Part shown: positions 26,068-34,714 of the stretch, one piece after another
How the letters are laid out: every line of letters starts with the position of its first letter
Numbering within the stretch: position 1 is the first letter of the stretch
Assembly (NCBI GenBank): GCA_030835125.1
Contig: JAUQWM010000005.1
Span: forward strand, 1 to 64,000
Length of the DNA: 64,000 nucleotides
Source of the DNA: Gemmatimonadaceae bacterium
GTDB lineage: Bacteria; Gemmatimonadota; Gemmatimonadetes; Gemmatimonadales; Gemmatimonadaceae
Reading direction: 5' to 3'
Notes under the pieces: model-generated
What the model saw: the letters and a program-made list of their open reading frames with translations, nothing else
Database searches by the model: none
Told to the model about the DNA's origin: nothing
Made by a program: the position numbers and the translations under genes

Positions 26068-28209
26068 TCAGACGAGCCTCAGGGCGGTGAGAAGGACGTC
26101 GATGATCTTGATGCCCACGAACGGGATCAGGATGCCGCCGAGTCCGTAGACGATCAGGTTGCGGCGCAGGATGGTCCCGGCCGGCGCGGGACGGTACTTC
26201 ACGCCGCGCAACGCCAGCGGGATCAGCGCGATGATGATGATCGCGTTGAAGACGACCGCGCTCAGGATGGCCGACTCCGGCGACGCGAGCCGCATCACGT
26301 TGAGCGCGTCCAGCTCCGGATACGTTGCGACGAACATCGCGGGGATGATCGCGAAGTACTTCGCCACGTCGTTCGCCACCGAGAAGGTGGTGAGCGAGCC
26401 GCGCGTCATGAGGAGCTGCTTCCCGATCTCGACGACTTCAATGAGTTTCGTCGGGTTCGAGTCGAGGTCGACCATGTTGCCGGCCTCGCGGGCCGCCTGC
26501 GTGCCGGTGTTCATGGCCACGCCGACGTCGGCCTGGGCCAGGGCCGGCGCGTCGTTCGTGCCGTCGCCGGTCATCGCCACCAGACGTCCGCCCTCCTGTT
26601 CGCGCCGAATGAGCGCGAGCTTCTCCTCCGGCGTCGCCTCGGCCAGGAAGTCGTCGACGCCGGCTTCCTGCGCGATCGCCGCCGCGGTGAGCGGGTTGTC
26701 GCCCGTGATCATCACGGTGCGGATGCCCATCGCGCGCAGCCGGTCGAACCGTTCGCGAATACCGCCCTTGATGACGTCCTTGAGATGGACGGCTCCCAGC
26801 ACGCGCGCCTTCCCCTGCGCCTTCTCGGCAACCATCAGCGGCGTGCCGCCGCCATGGGCGATGCGTTGCACGACGGCCTGGATGTCGTCCGGCACCGTGC
26901 CGTTCCCTTCCTTCACCCACTTCGCGATGGCGTCGGCCGCTCCCTTCCGGATCTGCCGGTCCCGCAGGTTGACCCCGCTCATGCGCGTGGACGCGGAGAA
27001 CGGGACGAACTCCGCTTCCTTGTGGCCATGCTCGTCGTACACGGCGCCGCCCTCGGCCAGGGAGCGCCCCCGGAGGCCGAACTTCTCCTTGGCCAGCACG
27101 ACGATCGAGCGCCCTTCGGGCGTCTCGTCAGGCAGCGACGCCAGCTGGGCGGCGTCGGCCAGCTCCTGGCCGGTCACCCCGCTGACGGGGATGAACTCCG
27201 CCGCCTGCCGGTTGCCCAGCGTGATGGTGCCGGTCTTGTCGAGCAGCAGCGTGTTGACGTCGCCCGCCGCCTCGACCGCGCGACCGCTCATCGCGATCAC
27301 GTTGTGCTGGATCAGGCGATCCATGCCGGCAATGCCGATCGCCGACAGCAGGCCACCGATGGTCGTCGGGATCAGGCAGACGAGCAGGGCAATGAGGACC
27401 GGCACCGGGACGGGGCCGCCGGAGTAGATCGCGAACGGCTGCAGCGTGGCGACCGCCAGCAGGAACACGACCGTCAGCCCCGAGAGCAGGATCGTCAGGG
27501 CGACCTCGTTCGGGGTCTTCTGGCGCGTCGCGCTCTCGACCAGCGACACCATGCGGTCGATGAACGTCTCACCAGGGTTCTTCGTGATGCGGATGACGAG
27601 CCAGTCGGACAGCACCTTCGTGCCACCGGTAACGGCCGAACGCTCGCCGCCTGACTCGCGAATGACGGGCGCCGACTCACCGGTGATCGCCGATTCGTCG
27701 ACCGACGCCACGCCGTCGACGACTTCGCCGTCGCCCGGTATGACGTTGCCCGCGGTGCAGATCACGTGATCGCCGGCGCGCAGGAACGGCGCCCGCACCA
27801 CCTCGAACCGCAGGTGGTCCTTGACGTCCTCGAGGCGCTTGGCCTGGGTCATCTCGCGCGTGGCGCGGAGACTGTCGGCCTGCGCCTTGCCACGCCCTTC
27901 GGCCATGGCCTCGGCGAAGTTCGCGAACAGCACGGTGAACCAGAGCCACAGCGCCAGCTGGAAGGTGAAGCCTGGTGTGCCGCTGCCGCGGGTCAGGTCA
28001 ATGACCAGCGAGACGGTCGTCCACACGCTGCCCACCAGCACCACGAACATGACCGGGTTCCGGAGCATGTGCCGCGGGTGCAGCTTGGCGAACGCGTCAC
28101 GCAGCGCCCGCTTCACGATCGGAGGATCGAACAGTGGACGGTTGCGCGTGAGGGGCTGGCGGGACTTCGCGACCGGCGCCCCAAGGCGGGGAGGAACGGT
28201 AGTGGCCAT
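26068..28209 (-). CDS. kdpB: Potassium-transporting P-type ATPase subunit B
   Basis: A 713-residue P-type ATPase (E. coli KdpB is 682), the energising subunit of the high-affinity KdpFABC potassium pump. The phosphorylated aspartate lies in [12 protein letters not shown] (D324); the TGES loop (ITGESAPV), [19 protein letters not shown] hinge and [14 protein letters not shown] are intact. About 30 extra residues at the N-terminus are basic and cytoplasmic. The ATG shares one base with the kdpA stop codon (TAATG), so the two genes are coupled. Confidence 0.98.
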   Translation of the reverse strand: MATTVPPRLGAPVAKSRQPLTRNRPLFDPPIVKRALRDAFAKLHPRHMLRNPVMFVVLVGSVWTTVSLVIDLTRGSGTPGFTFQLALWLWFTVLFANFAEAMAEGRGKAQADSLRATREMTQAKRLEDVKDHLRFEVVRAPFLRAGDHVICTAGNVIPGDGEVVDGVASVDESAITGESAPVIRESGGERSAVTGGTKVLSDWLVIRITKNPGETFIDRMVSLVESATRQKTPNEVALTILLSGLTVVFLLAVATLQPFAIYSGGPVPVPVLIALLVCLIPTTIGGLLSAIGIAGMDRLIQHNVIAMSGRAVEAAGDVNTLLLDKTGTITLGNRQAAEFIPVSGVTGQELADAAQLASLPDETPEGRSIVVLAKEKFGLRGRSLAEGGAVYDEHGHKEAEFVPFSASTRMSGVNLRDRQIRKGAADAIAKWVKEGNGTVPDDIQAVVQRIAHGGGTPLMVAEKAQGKARVLGAVHLKDVIKGGIRERFDRLRAMGIRTVMITGDNPLTAAAIAQEAGVDDFLAEATPEEKLALIRREQEGGRLVAMTGDGTNDAPALAQADVGVAMNTGTQAAREAGNMVDLDSNPTKLIEVVEIGKQLLMTRGSLTTFSVANDVAKYFAIIPAMFVATYPELDALNVMRLASPESAILSAVVFNAIIIIALIPLALRGVKYRPAPAGTILRRNLIVYGLGGILIPFVGIKIIDVLLTALRLV

Positions 28210-29933
28210 TAGAAAAGCCTCCCCGCACCCATCTGCAGGTGCTCGACGATCGGCCCGAGCGACAAGGCGGGGAAGAAGGTGAGCGCGCCGACGATGATGA
28301 CCACGCCGACGAGCAAGGTGATGAACAGCGGACCCGACACGGGGAAGCTGCCCGCGTTCTCGGTGCCCGGGTTCTTCTCGGCGAGGAAGCCCGCGAGCGC
28401 CAGCATCGGAACGATCAGCATGAACCGGCCAATGAGCGTCGCGAGGCCGAGCTGCGTGTTGTACCAGTAGGTGGATCCCGTCAGGCCGGCGAAGGCGCTG
28501 CCGTTGTTACCGGTCGTGGAGCTGAACGCGTACAGGATCTCCGACAGGCCATGCGGGCCGGCATTGTTGCGACCGGCCAGGCCCAGGGGATGCACGCTCG
28601 AGATTGCCGTGAAGACGAGGATCGAGGCAGCCGCCGCCAGGACGTAGAGCATGGTCATCTGGACTTCGCGCGCCTGGATCTTCTTGCCCAGGTACTCCGG
28701 CGTCCGACCGACCATGAGGCCGGCGATGAACACCGTGAGCACCACCATGACCAGCATGCCGTACAGCCCCGCGCCCACGCCACCGAAGATCACTTCACCC
28801 AGTTGCATGTTGATCAGGGGCACCATGCCGCCGAGCGCCGTGAAGGAATCGTGCATGGAGTTCACCGCGCCGCAGCTCGCGTCGGTCGTCACGACGGCGT
28901 AGAGCGCGGAGTTGGCGATGCCGTAGCGGACCTCCTTGCCCTCCATGTTGCCACCGGGATTGGCGTCGGTCGTGACGACGTCGATCCCGCGCGCGACGTG
29001 GATCGGGTTGCCACGGGCTTCGGCCCAGTAGGCTGTCGTGACACCCGCGGCGAACAGCACGAACATCGCGGTCCACACCGCCCAGCCGTGACGCTGGTTC
29101 CCGACCATCCGGCCGAGCATCCACGTCAGCGCCGATGGTATGGCGAAGATGAGGAACATCGACAGGAAGTTCGACCACGGGGTCGGGTTCTCGAACGGAT
29201 GGGCCGCGTTGGCGTTGAAGAAGCCGCCGCCATTCGTGCCCAGCTGCTTGATCGCCTCCTGGCTGGCGACCGGACCCATCGCCAGGGTTTGCGTTCCGCC
29301 CTCGAGGGTGGTGACCTGCAGGTACGGGTCGAAGTTCTGGATCACGCCCTGTTGCACCATCAGCAACGCGGCGATGAACGAGATCGGCAGCAGCACGTAG
29401 AGCGTACCGCGCACCAGGTCCGCCCAGAAGTTGCCGAGCCGGCCGCGCGCTTCATTGCCGCGGCGCGCGATACCACGCACCAGGGCGACCGCCAGCGCAA
29501 TGCCGACCGCCGCCGAGATGAAGTTGTGGAAGGCGAGCTGCATCATCTGCGACAGGTACGACATCGTCGACTCGCCGCCGTAGCTCTGCCAGTTGGTGTT
29601 TGTCGTGAAGCTCGCCGCCGTCTCGAACGCCTGGCGATCGGGAACGGCCGCGAACTCCTGCGGATTCAACGGGAGCACGTGCTGCAGCCGCAGCGCGACG
29701 TAGGTCAGGAGCATCGACGCGGCACTGAAGAGCAGCATCCCGGCGGCATACCGCTTCCAGTGCTGGTCCTCGGCGGGATCAACGCCAGCGGCGCGATAGA
29801 GCAGGCGTTCGACCGGCGCCAGCCAGCGCACGGAACCGTCGAACACGCGCACCAGGTAGATCCCCAGTGGCTTCGCGACGAGCAGGAAGCAGAGCGAGAA
29901 GAAGGCGATCTGCAGCCATCCGTTGGTAGTCAT
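28209..29933 (-). CDS. kdpA: Potassium-transporting ATPase potassium-binding subunit A
   Basis: A 574-residue, about ten-helix membrane protein that forms the potassium channel-like path of KdpFABC. Recognisable filter and signature segments are [58 protein letters not shown] and [15 protein letters not shown]. The length is near that of E. coli KdpA (557). It begins one base after the kdpF stop codon and runs into kdpB, as in classical kdpFABC operons. Confidence 0.98.
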   Translation of the reverse strand: MTTNGWLQIAFFSLCFLLVAKPLGIYLVRVFDGSVRWLAPVERLLYRAAGVDPAEDQHWKRYAAGMLLFSAASMLLTYVALRLQHVLPLNPQEFAAVPDRQAFETAASFTTNTNWQSYGGESTMSYLSQMMQLAFHNFISAAVGIALAVALVRGIARRGNEARGRLGNFWADLVRGTLYVLLPISFIAALLMVQQGVIQNFDPYLQVTTLEGGTQTLAMGPVASQEAIKQLGTNGGGFFNANAAHPFENPTPWSNFLSMFLIFAIPSALTWMLGRMVGNQRHGWAVWTAMFVLFAAGVTTAYWAEARGNPIHVARGIDVVTTDANPGGNMEGKEVRYGIANSALYAVVTTDASCGAVNSMHDSFTALGGMVPLINMQLGEVIFGGVGAGLYGMLVMVVLTVFIAGLMVGRTPEYLGKKIQAREVQMTMLYVLAAAASILVFTAISSVHPLGLAGRNNAGPHGLSEILYAFSSTTGNNGSAFAGLTGSTYWYNTQLGLATLIGRFMLIVPMLALAGFLAEKNPGTENAGSFPVSGPLFITLLVGVVIIVGALTFFPALSLGPIVEHLQMGAGRLF

Positions 29934-29934
29934 G

Positions 29935-30024
29935 TCAGAAGCGCTCCGGACGCAGGAGGCTGTACATCAGGTAAACGAGCAGGGCCACCGCGAGCACGAT
30001 GGCAATCACGGACTCGGCGTTCAT
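29935..30024 (-). CDS. kdpF: KdpF, small subunit of the potassium pump
   Basis: A 29-residue single-helix protein (NAESVIAIVLAVALLVYLMY then SLLRPERF). The ending L-x-RPERF and position directly before kdpA are diagnostic for KdpF, which acts as a lipid-like stabiliser of the complex. A GGAGG ribosome-binding site lies seven bases before the ATG. The gene is short enough to be missed by automated calling. Confidence 0.93.
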   Translation of the reverse strand: MNAESVIAIVLAVALLVYLMYSLLRPERF

Positions 30025-30025
30025 G

Positions 30026-30184
30026 TCAGTTGCCTCCGTCGTGGCGCCGGCCGTTTAACTTGCCGCGCGACCCGGATTCGTCGTCGTGGGCGGACCCGCC
30101 CCCGAGGGACTCGCAGCCCTGGACAAACCACAGCATGGCCGCGAAGAAGAGGATGGTGATCAGGAGATAGGCGACGTCCCACAT
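30026..30184 (-). CDS. Small membrane protein upstream of kdpF
   Basis: A 52-residue protein with one membrane helix (MWDVAYLLITILFFAAMLWF) followed by VQGCESLGG and a charged tail. Small proteins of this form (helix, then a Cys-Glu-x-Leu motif) are often found just before kdpF, but I know of no function. The start at 30184 is preferred to 30214 because GAGGGA precedes it at good spacing. It ends one base before kdpF, so it belongs to the operon. The 208 bases upstream (30185-30392) hold GC-rich stems but no motif I can name. Confidence 0.72.
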   Translation of the reverse strand: MWDVAYLLITILFFAAMLWFVQGCESLGGGSAHDDESGSRGKLNGRRHDGGN

Positions 30185-30392
30185 GCGGAATCCCTCGGTA
30201 GCGAGATCGGGCACCGTCCAGGCCGGACCGGCGACGTCCTCACGAAGGGCCGGCGGTCATTAAGGCCGCGCAAGCCGTCAGGTCGTCCGCATGGAGATTC
30301 CACAAAGACCGGCCATCCCGTGGTCGGGGGAATGCCGCCTTTCTGTGCGGGGATTTGGGCAGGCGGTGCCGGTGGCCGGCGCCGCCGCCAGG

Positions 30393-31934
30393 TCAGTCGG
30401 CGCCGGACCCGGCGACGAGGTCGACGGCGGGAAACCGCAGCGTGAAGACGCTGCCGCCGCCGTCGCGCGGGGCATACGCGACCGTTCCGCCCTGCGCTTC
30501 GGCGAACTGGCGCGCGATGGCGAGTCCGAGGCCGGCACTGCCCACATCCGGCGGCGCATTCGACGGACGATACAGCGGCTCGAAGATCCGCTCGACCTCG
30601 TCAGGCGCGACGCCGGGCCCGCGGTCCGCCACCGTCACCTCGATCCAGCGGCCGCGTCGCGTCACGTCAACCGCGATCGGGGTGTCCACCGGCGCGTACT
30701 TCACCGCATTCTCGATGAGGTTGACGAGGATGCGGATCGAGTGCGCCAGGTCGAACCGACCAACGAGCAGCGATCCTTCCGCGCCCAGCGAGACCTCGAG
30801 ACGCCTCGCCCCGAGGGTGCCCTCGATGCGCTGCACCGCCGCGCCGATCAGGTCGTCAACCGGGACCGCTTCGATGTCCGGCCTCACGCCACCCGCCGAG
30901 ATCCGGGACAATTCGAGCAGGTCGCCGACGAGCCGGTTGAGGCGATCCGCCTCCTGTTCGATGATCTCTGACCGCTCGTCGCCATACGATTGCATCCCGC
31001 GTGCGAGCGCCTTGATGGTGGTCAACGGGGTCCGCAGGTCGTGGGAGACCGAGGCAATGAGGATGTCCTTGAGACGGTCCGCCTCCTCGAGCGCCGCCAC
31101 GTGTTTCACCTCGGCCTCCACCCGGCCGCGCTCCACACCCAGCGCAGCGTAGAAGGTCATCGCGTCCAGCATGCGCTGCTGTGCCGGGTCCAGCGCGAAC
31201 CCGCTCCGCCCCGCCAGCTCCAGGGCGCCGACCGTCGTCCCGCGAACCCGCAACGGCAGCAACAGGCGGGTGACTCGCCCCGGGGCGCCGACCCACCACT
31301 CCCCGGTCTGGCCGGTGTCGCTGCGCAGCGCGTGCGTGGTGCCGTCCGTCAGTTCGCTGAAGGCGACGCCGCGCTGCAGGACGGCGGTGACCAGGTCGTC
31401 GCTCGCGCGATCCGGGTCCGCCGCATGGATCACGCACCGCTCGACCGGCAGCGTCGCCCGGATCACGTCCGCCACCCCCGACACCGCCAGGTCGGCGCGG
31501 GGGGCATTGAGCGCCTCCGCGCCTAACGTTGCGAGCTGCGCGATCTCCGCGCTGCGGTCCCGGGCCTCGCTGGCCTTCCGCTGCGCCTGGTCCAGCAGCT
31601 GCGCCGCCACCACCGCGGTCACCAGGAACGACGCCAGGACGAGCCAGTCGAGCGGGTTCTCCAGGGTCAGCCGGGAGTACGGAGGCAGGAACAGGAGATC
31701 GAAGAGCACGAACGCGGCGAGCGAAACGCCGATGCCCACGCGCTTGCCCGTCGTCGCGCTCGCCGCCAGGACCAGCAGCAGGAAGGCGAGCGCGATGTGG
31801 GTCTTCTCGAGCCACGTGCGCACGGGGACCAGGAGCGCCGCGACGCCCGCCAGCGCCCCGAACCAGGCGAGGCCGGCGCGCCATTCCGCCCGGCGTCCCG
31901 ACCCGCCCTCAGAGCGAGAAGCGATACCCAACAC
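30393..31934 (-). CDS. Sensor histidine kinase equivalent to the C-terminal half of KdpD
   Basis: A 513-residue sensor kinase. Residues about 20-115 form the four-helix DUF4118 membrane region of KdpD (LALLLVLAASATTGKRVGIG-like, FDLLFLPPYSRLTLENPLDWL). A GAF-like domain (about 140-270) follows, then HisKA with SVSHDLRTPLTTI (H298) and HATPase with NLIENAVKYAP, VADRGPGVAPDE and GSAGLGLAIARQFAEAQGG. It lacks the KdpD ATP-binding/Usp half, which is encoded alone at 21366-22589. It starts inside the last codons of kdpE (26-base overlap), so regulator and kinase are coupled and should form the potassium-limitation two-component system. Confidence 0.93.
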   Translation of the reverse strand: MLGIASRSEGGSGRRAEWRAGLAWFGALAGVAALLVPVRTWLEKTHIALAFLLLVLAASATTGKRVGIGVSLAAFVLFDLLFLPPYSRLTLENPLDWLVLASFLVTAVVAAQLLDQAQRKASEARDRSAEIAQLATLGAEALNAPRADLAVSGVADVIRATLPVERCVIHAADPDRASDDLVTAVLQRGVAFSELTDGTTHALRSDTGQTGEWWVGAPGRVTRLLLPLRVRGTTVGALELAGRSGFALDPAQQRMLDAMTFYAALGVERGRVEAEVKHVAALEEADRLKDILIASVSHDLRTPLTTIKALARGMQSYGDERSEIIEQEADRLNRLVGDLLELSRISAGGVRPDIEAVPVDDLIGAAVQRIEGTLGARRLEVSLGAEGSLLVGRFDLAHSIRILVNLIENAVKYAPVDTPIAVDVTRRGRWIEVTVADRGPGVAPDEVERIFEPLYRPSNAPPDVGSAGLGLAIARQFAEAQGGTVAYAPRDGGGSVFTLRFPAVDLVAGSGAD

Positions 31935-32598
31935 CCGGCTCCGTCAGGATGTGTCGCGGTCGCACCGGGTCCGGCTCGATCTTGCGGCGCAGGTGGGCGA
32001 TGTGGACGCGGAGGTAGGCCTGGGCGTCGCCGTGCGAACGGCCTTGCCAGACGGCGCTGAAGAGCTGCTGGTGGGTCAGCGTGCGCTCCGGATGCGCGGA
32101 CAACGCGACCAGCAGGTCCCACTCGATCGGCGTCAGGTGGACGCGCTCACCGCGGATCGTGACCGAGCGCTGGATGAGGTCGATCACCAGGTCGCCGGCG
32201 GCGACGCGCCGTGACCGCTCGGCCGCCCCCACCGACCGGCGCAGCAGGGCGCGGGCGCGCGCCAGCAACTCCACCGGGTCGAACGGCTTCGTCAGGTAGT
32301 CGTCGGCGCCGGCGTCGAGGAGCGCTGCCTTCTCGCGCGCATCCTCACGCGCCGACAGCACCAGGATCGGCACGCCGCTCCACGTGCGCAGCTCCCGGCA
32401 TACGTCGATCCCCTCGCGGTCAGGCAGGCCGAGGTCGAGAATCACCAGCGCCGGGCGCTCAGACGCCGCGAGGTCGAGTCCCTCGCGGCCGGTGGCCGCC
32501 TCGCTCATCGTCCCCTCCAGCGCCAACAACGCGCCCCGTACGGCGCGTCGAATCTGCTTCTCGTCGTCGATCACGAGGAACCGCGGCGCGGCAGGCAT
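31909..32598 (-). CDS. kdpE: KdpE-type response regulator
   Basis: A 229-residue OmpR-family regulator. The receiver has FLVIDDEKQIRR (D11, D12), the phospho-acceptor in LVILDLGLPD (D55) and LTKPFDPVELL; the C-terminal winged helix has LTPIEWDLLVAL, RTLTHQQLFSAVWQ and YLRVHIAHLRRKIEPDP. These match KdpE, which switches on kdpFABC when potassium is scarce. The start at 32598 matches family length; ATG 32610 is an alternative and neither has a clear Shine-Dalgarno. It is the first gene of the Kdp locus; the 251-base gap to the divergent cytochrome gene should hold both promoters. Confidence 0.92.
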   Translation of the reverse strand: MPAAPRFLVIDDEKQIRRAVRGALLALEGTMSEAATGREGLDLAASERPALVILDLGLPDREGIDVCRELRTWSGVPILVLSAREDAREKAALLDAGADDYLTKPFDPVELLARARALLRRSVGAAERSRRVAAGDLVIDLIQRSVTIRGERVHLTPIEWDLLVALSAHPERTLTHQQLFSAVWQGRSHGDAQAYLRVHIAHLRRKIEPDPVRPRHILTEPGVGYRFSL

Positions 32599-32849
32599 GC
32601 GATGGAACATCGTCTGGACGTTCGCGCGGCGGAAGGCGCGCTGACCATCGCTGCACCACGTGATGCTGTTGCCGTCCTCAGACGCGCCGCGCATCGTCGC
32701 CGCGCCTTGACCCTCCGGACAACCCATGTTCGGCCATCATCAACCGAACCGGTCGAGACGCATGGCCCTCGACGCCGAAGGAGAAGCCTCTGGCCTCGCG
32801 ACGGCACAGGGCCCAGAATACGGGCTGACCCTCTGTGAGGCCCGTTTCG

Positions 32850-33662
32850 ATGCGCCAGTTCCGTCCGACCCTCCTTGCGCTCACCCTCGTCGCGACCGCG
32901 CCAGCCGCGCTCCTCGCCCAGGGTGGCCGTGGCGGCGGTGAGCCCCCGAAGAACCTCCAGGTCCTGCCCAAGGACATGCCGCGGAACCAGGTGACGGCAC
33001 TGATGCGCCAGTTCACCATGGCGCTCGGCGTTCGCTGTGAGCATTGCCACACCGAGGATCCGGCCGCGGCGGCAGCGGCCGCGTCGGCGCCCGCCGGGGG
33101 TCGCGGTGGCCGGGGTGGCGGACCGCAGCTCGACTACGCGCTCGACGACAAGGAGAACAAGAAGGTCGCGCGCGATATGCTGAAGATGGTCATGGACATC
33201 AACGGCAAGTACCTGCCGACGACCGGTCGCACGCTCAACGACCTGAATCGCGTCACCTGCGAGACATGCCATCATGGACTCGCGAAGCCCAGGACGCTGC
33301 GCGCCGCCATGACCGAGGCGGTCACGGCGAAGGGCGCCGATTCGGCGATCGCGCTCTACCGCGCGCTTCGGCTGCGCTACTATGGCGCCGCGGCGTACGA
33401 TTTCAGCGAGATGTCGCTCAGCGAGACCGGCAACCAGCTCGCGACCGTGCCGGACAACCGGAAGGCCGCCATCGCGATCCTCAAGCTGAACCTCGAGTTC
33501 TTCCCCCAGTCGATCCCCACGCTGCAGAACCTGGCCAATGTGTCGATCCAGGCCGGGGACACCGCCGGCGCGGTGGATGCGCTGAACAAGGCCCTCGCCA
33601 TCCAGCCGGACAACAACCAGCTGCGGAACCTGCTGCAGCGGATCAAGCCGCCGGGATCGTGA
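32850..33662 (+). CDS. Di-haem c-type cytochrome, reaction-centre cytochrome subunit family, with TPR
   Basis: A 270-residue periplasmic cytochrome. A Sec signal ends ALLAQG and is followed by a Gly/Arg stretch. Two haem-binding motifs are present: CEHCH (C63-H67) and CETCH (C137-H141), separated by an Ala/Gly-rich insert. The fold around them (LPKDMPRNQVTALMRQFTMALGV, MVMDINGKYL, LNRVTCETCHHG) matches the photosynthetic reaction-centre cytochrome family, which is widespread in non-phototrophs of this kind. The C-terminal third holds one or two TPR-like units (AILKLNLEFFPQSIPTLQNL). No photosynthesis gene is in the window, so general electron transfer is more likely. Confidence 0.88.
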   Translation: MRQFRPTLLALTLVATAPAALLAQGGRGGGEPPKNLQVLPKDMPRNQVTALMRQFTMALGVRCEHCHTEDPAAAAAAASAPAGGRGGRGGGPQLDYALDDKENKKVARDMLKMVMDINGKYLPTTGRTLNDLNRVTCETCHHGLAKPRTLRAAMTEAVTAKGADSAIALYRALRLRYYGAAAYDFSEMSLSETGNQLATVPDNRKAAIAILKLNLEFFPQSIPTLQNLANVSIQAGDTAGAVDALNKALAIQPDNNQLRNLLQRIKPPGS

Positions 33663-33664
33663 CG

Positions 33665-33688
33665 CGTGATTCGTGAGTCGTGACTCGG
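33665..33688. repeat. Tandem heptamers (CGTGANT) before a start codon
   Basis: Three 7-base units (cgtgatt, cgtgagt, cgtgact) sit between the cytochrome stop (33662) and the isomerase start (33709). The same word in the other orientation (gagtcac) is found inside the isomerase gene and at 56384-56411. Confidence 0.75.
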
Positions 33689-33708
33689 CCAACCCGGTAA
33701 CTCAGCCC

Positions 33709-34572
33709 ATGATTGACCGTCGCGGTTTTCTCGTGCGTGCCGGCGGGGCACTGGGGGCAACGGCGCTCCTGCATCGTGACGCCCCGGCGATGTCTCGCCT
33801 TGTCGAGTCACGAGTCACGAGTCACGAGTCACTCGAGCGGATCGGCGTCCAGCTCTACACCGTCCGCCGGGAGATGCAGGCGAACGTCGAGCGGACCATC
33901 GAGCAGGTGGCACGCATCGGCTACAAGGAAGTCGAGTTCGCCGGGTACTTCGGTCGCAGCGCCAGGGACATTCGCACCCTGCTGGACGCGAACGGGCTGA
34001 CGGCGCCCTCCGCGCACTCCGCGGACCTGCCGTCCATCCGCACCCGATTCACGCGGGTACTCGAGGATGCCACCACCATCGGCCATCGCTATGTCGTGTG
34101 CGCCTCGCTGCCCCGCTCGGAGCAGGGCGCCGATGGCTACAAGCGCGTCGCCGCGGAGTTCAATGTCGCCGGTGAACAGGCCGCGAAGGCCGGGGTCACG
34201 CTCGGGTACCACAACCACGACGGCGAGTTCACGCGGTTAGGCACCACCAACGGCTACGACATCCTGCTGGCCGAGTGCGACCCGAAGCTCGTTACCATGC
34301 AGATGGACCTGTTCTGGACCCGGAAGGCCGGGAAGGATCCGCTCGCGTACTTCGCGAAGTACCCCGGCCGCTTCGCCAGCGTCCACGTCAAGGACATGGA
34401 TGCCTCGGGTGCGATGGTGGACGTCGGCGCCGGCCAGATGCCGTTCGCCGAGTACTTCGCCCGGTCCGAGCAGGCGGGAATCAGGCACTACTTCGTCGAG
34501 CACGACAGCCCCGCCGACCCCATGGCGAGCATCACGGCAAGCTACCGGCACCTCAGCACGCTCAAGTACTGA
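33709..34572 (+). CDS. Tat-exported sugar phosphate isomerase/epimerase-like protein
   Basis: A 287-residue TIM-barrel protein of the AP-endonuclease-2/xylose-isomerase-like family. It has a twin-arginine leader (IDRRGFLVRAGGALGATALL). Metal-site residues typical of the family are visible: VEFAGYFG (Glu), GYHNHDGEF (His), MDLFWTRKAG (Asp), SVHVKDMD (His) and YFVEHDSP (Glu). Substrates are likely sugars or inositols outside the cytoplasm. Between leader and barrel the coding sequence contains four tandem gagtcac heptamers (33805-33832), read as VESRVTSHESL. The start at 33709 is the one that yields the Tat motif. Confidence 0.85.
   Translation: MIDRRGFLVRAGGALGATALLHRDAPAMSRLVESRVTSHESLERIGVQLYTVRREMQANVERTIEQVARIGYKEVEFAGYFGRSARDIRTLLDANGLTAPSAHSADLPSIRTRFTRVLEDATTIGHRYVVCASLPRSEQGADGYKRVAAEFNVAGEQAAKAGVTLGYHNHDGEFTRLGTTNGYDILLAECDPKLVTMQMDLFWTRKAGKDPLAYFAKYPGRFASVHVKDMDASGAMVDVGAGQMPFAEYFARSEQAGIRHYFVEHDSPADPMASITASYRHLSTLKY
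33805..33832. repeat. Heptamer tract (GAGTCAC x4) inside a coding sequence
   Basis: Four perfect 7-base copies lie inside the isomerase gene, in the linker between the Tat signal and the barrel. Twenty-eight bases are translated, and the reading frame stays open. This is the only copy of the heptamer family found within a gene here. Confidence 0.9.
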
Positions 34573-34635
34573 CGTCCCGTGCGGAGGGCGATGGGGCCAC
34601 CATGTCGCGCAGGCAGTGAAGGGACCGTCCCATCC

Positions 34636-34714
34636 CCCAGCCCCCAGCCTCCAGCCCCAGCCCGAGCACGCTGCCGCAGCAGCAGCCCGCAGCAATCAGC
34701 ACGCAGCAATCAGC
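34636..34714. repeat. C-rich and CAGCAATCAG repeats between convergent genes
   Basis: A stretch of ccagccc-type units (34636-34668) is followed by two copies of gcagcaatcagc exactly 14 bases apart (34689-34700 and 34703-34714). The stop codon of the minus-strand fusion gene (34710-34712) lies inside the second copy. No clear opposite arm is present, so this is a half-element of the type seen at 10825-10936. Confidence 0.8.

Noticed and set aside
30185-30392. A c-di-AMP (ydaO-type) riboswitch or other potassium-related riboswitch before the kdpFABC genes
   Set aside because: I looked for the conserved core words on the minus strand and could not find them; only GC-rich stems are visible. A covariance-model search would decide.
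32850-33662. Evidence for phototrophy from the reaction-centre-type cytochrome
   Set aside because: The family is common in non-phototrophs and no other photosynthesis gene is present in the window.
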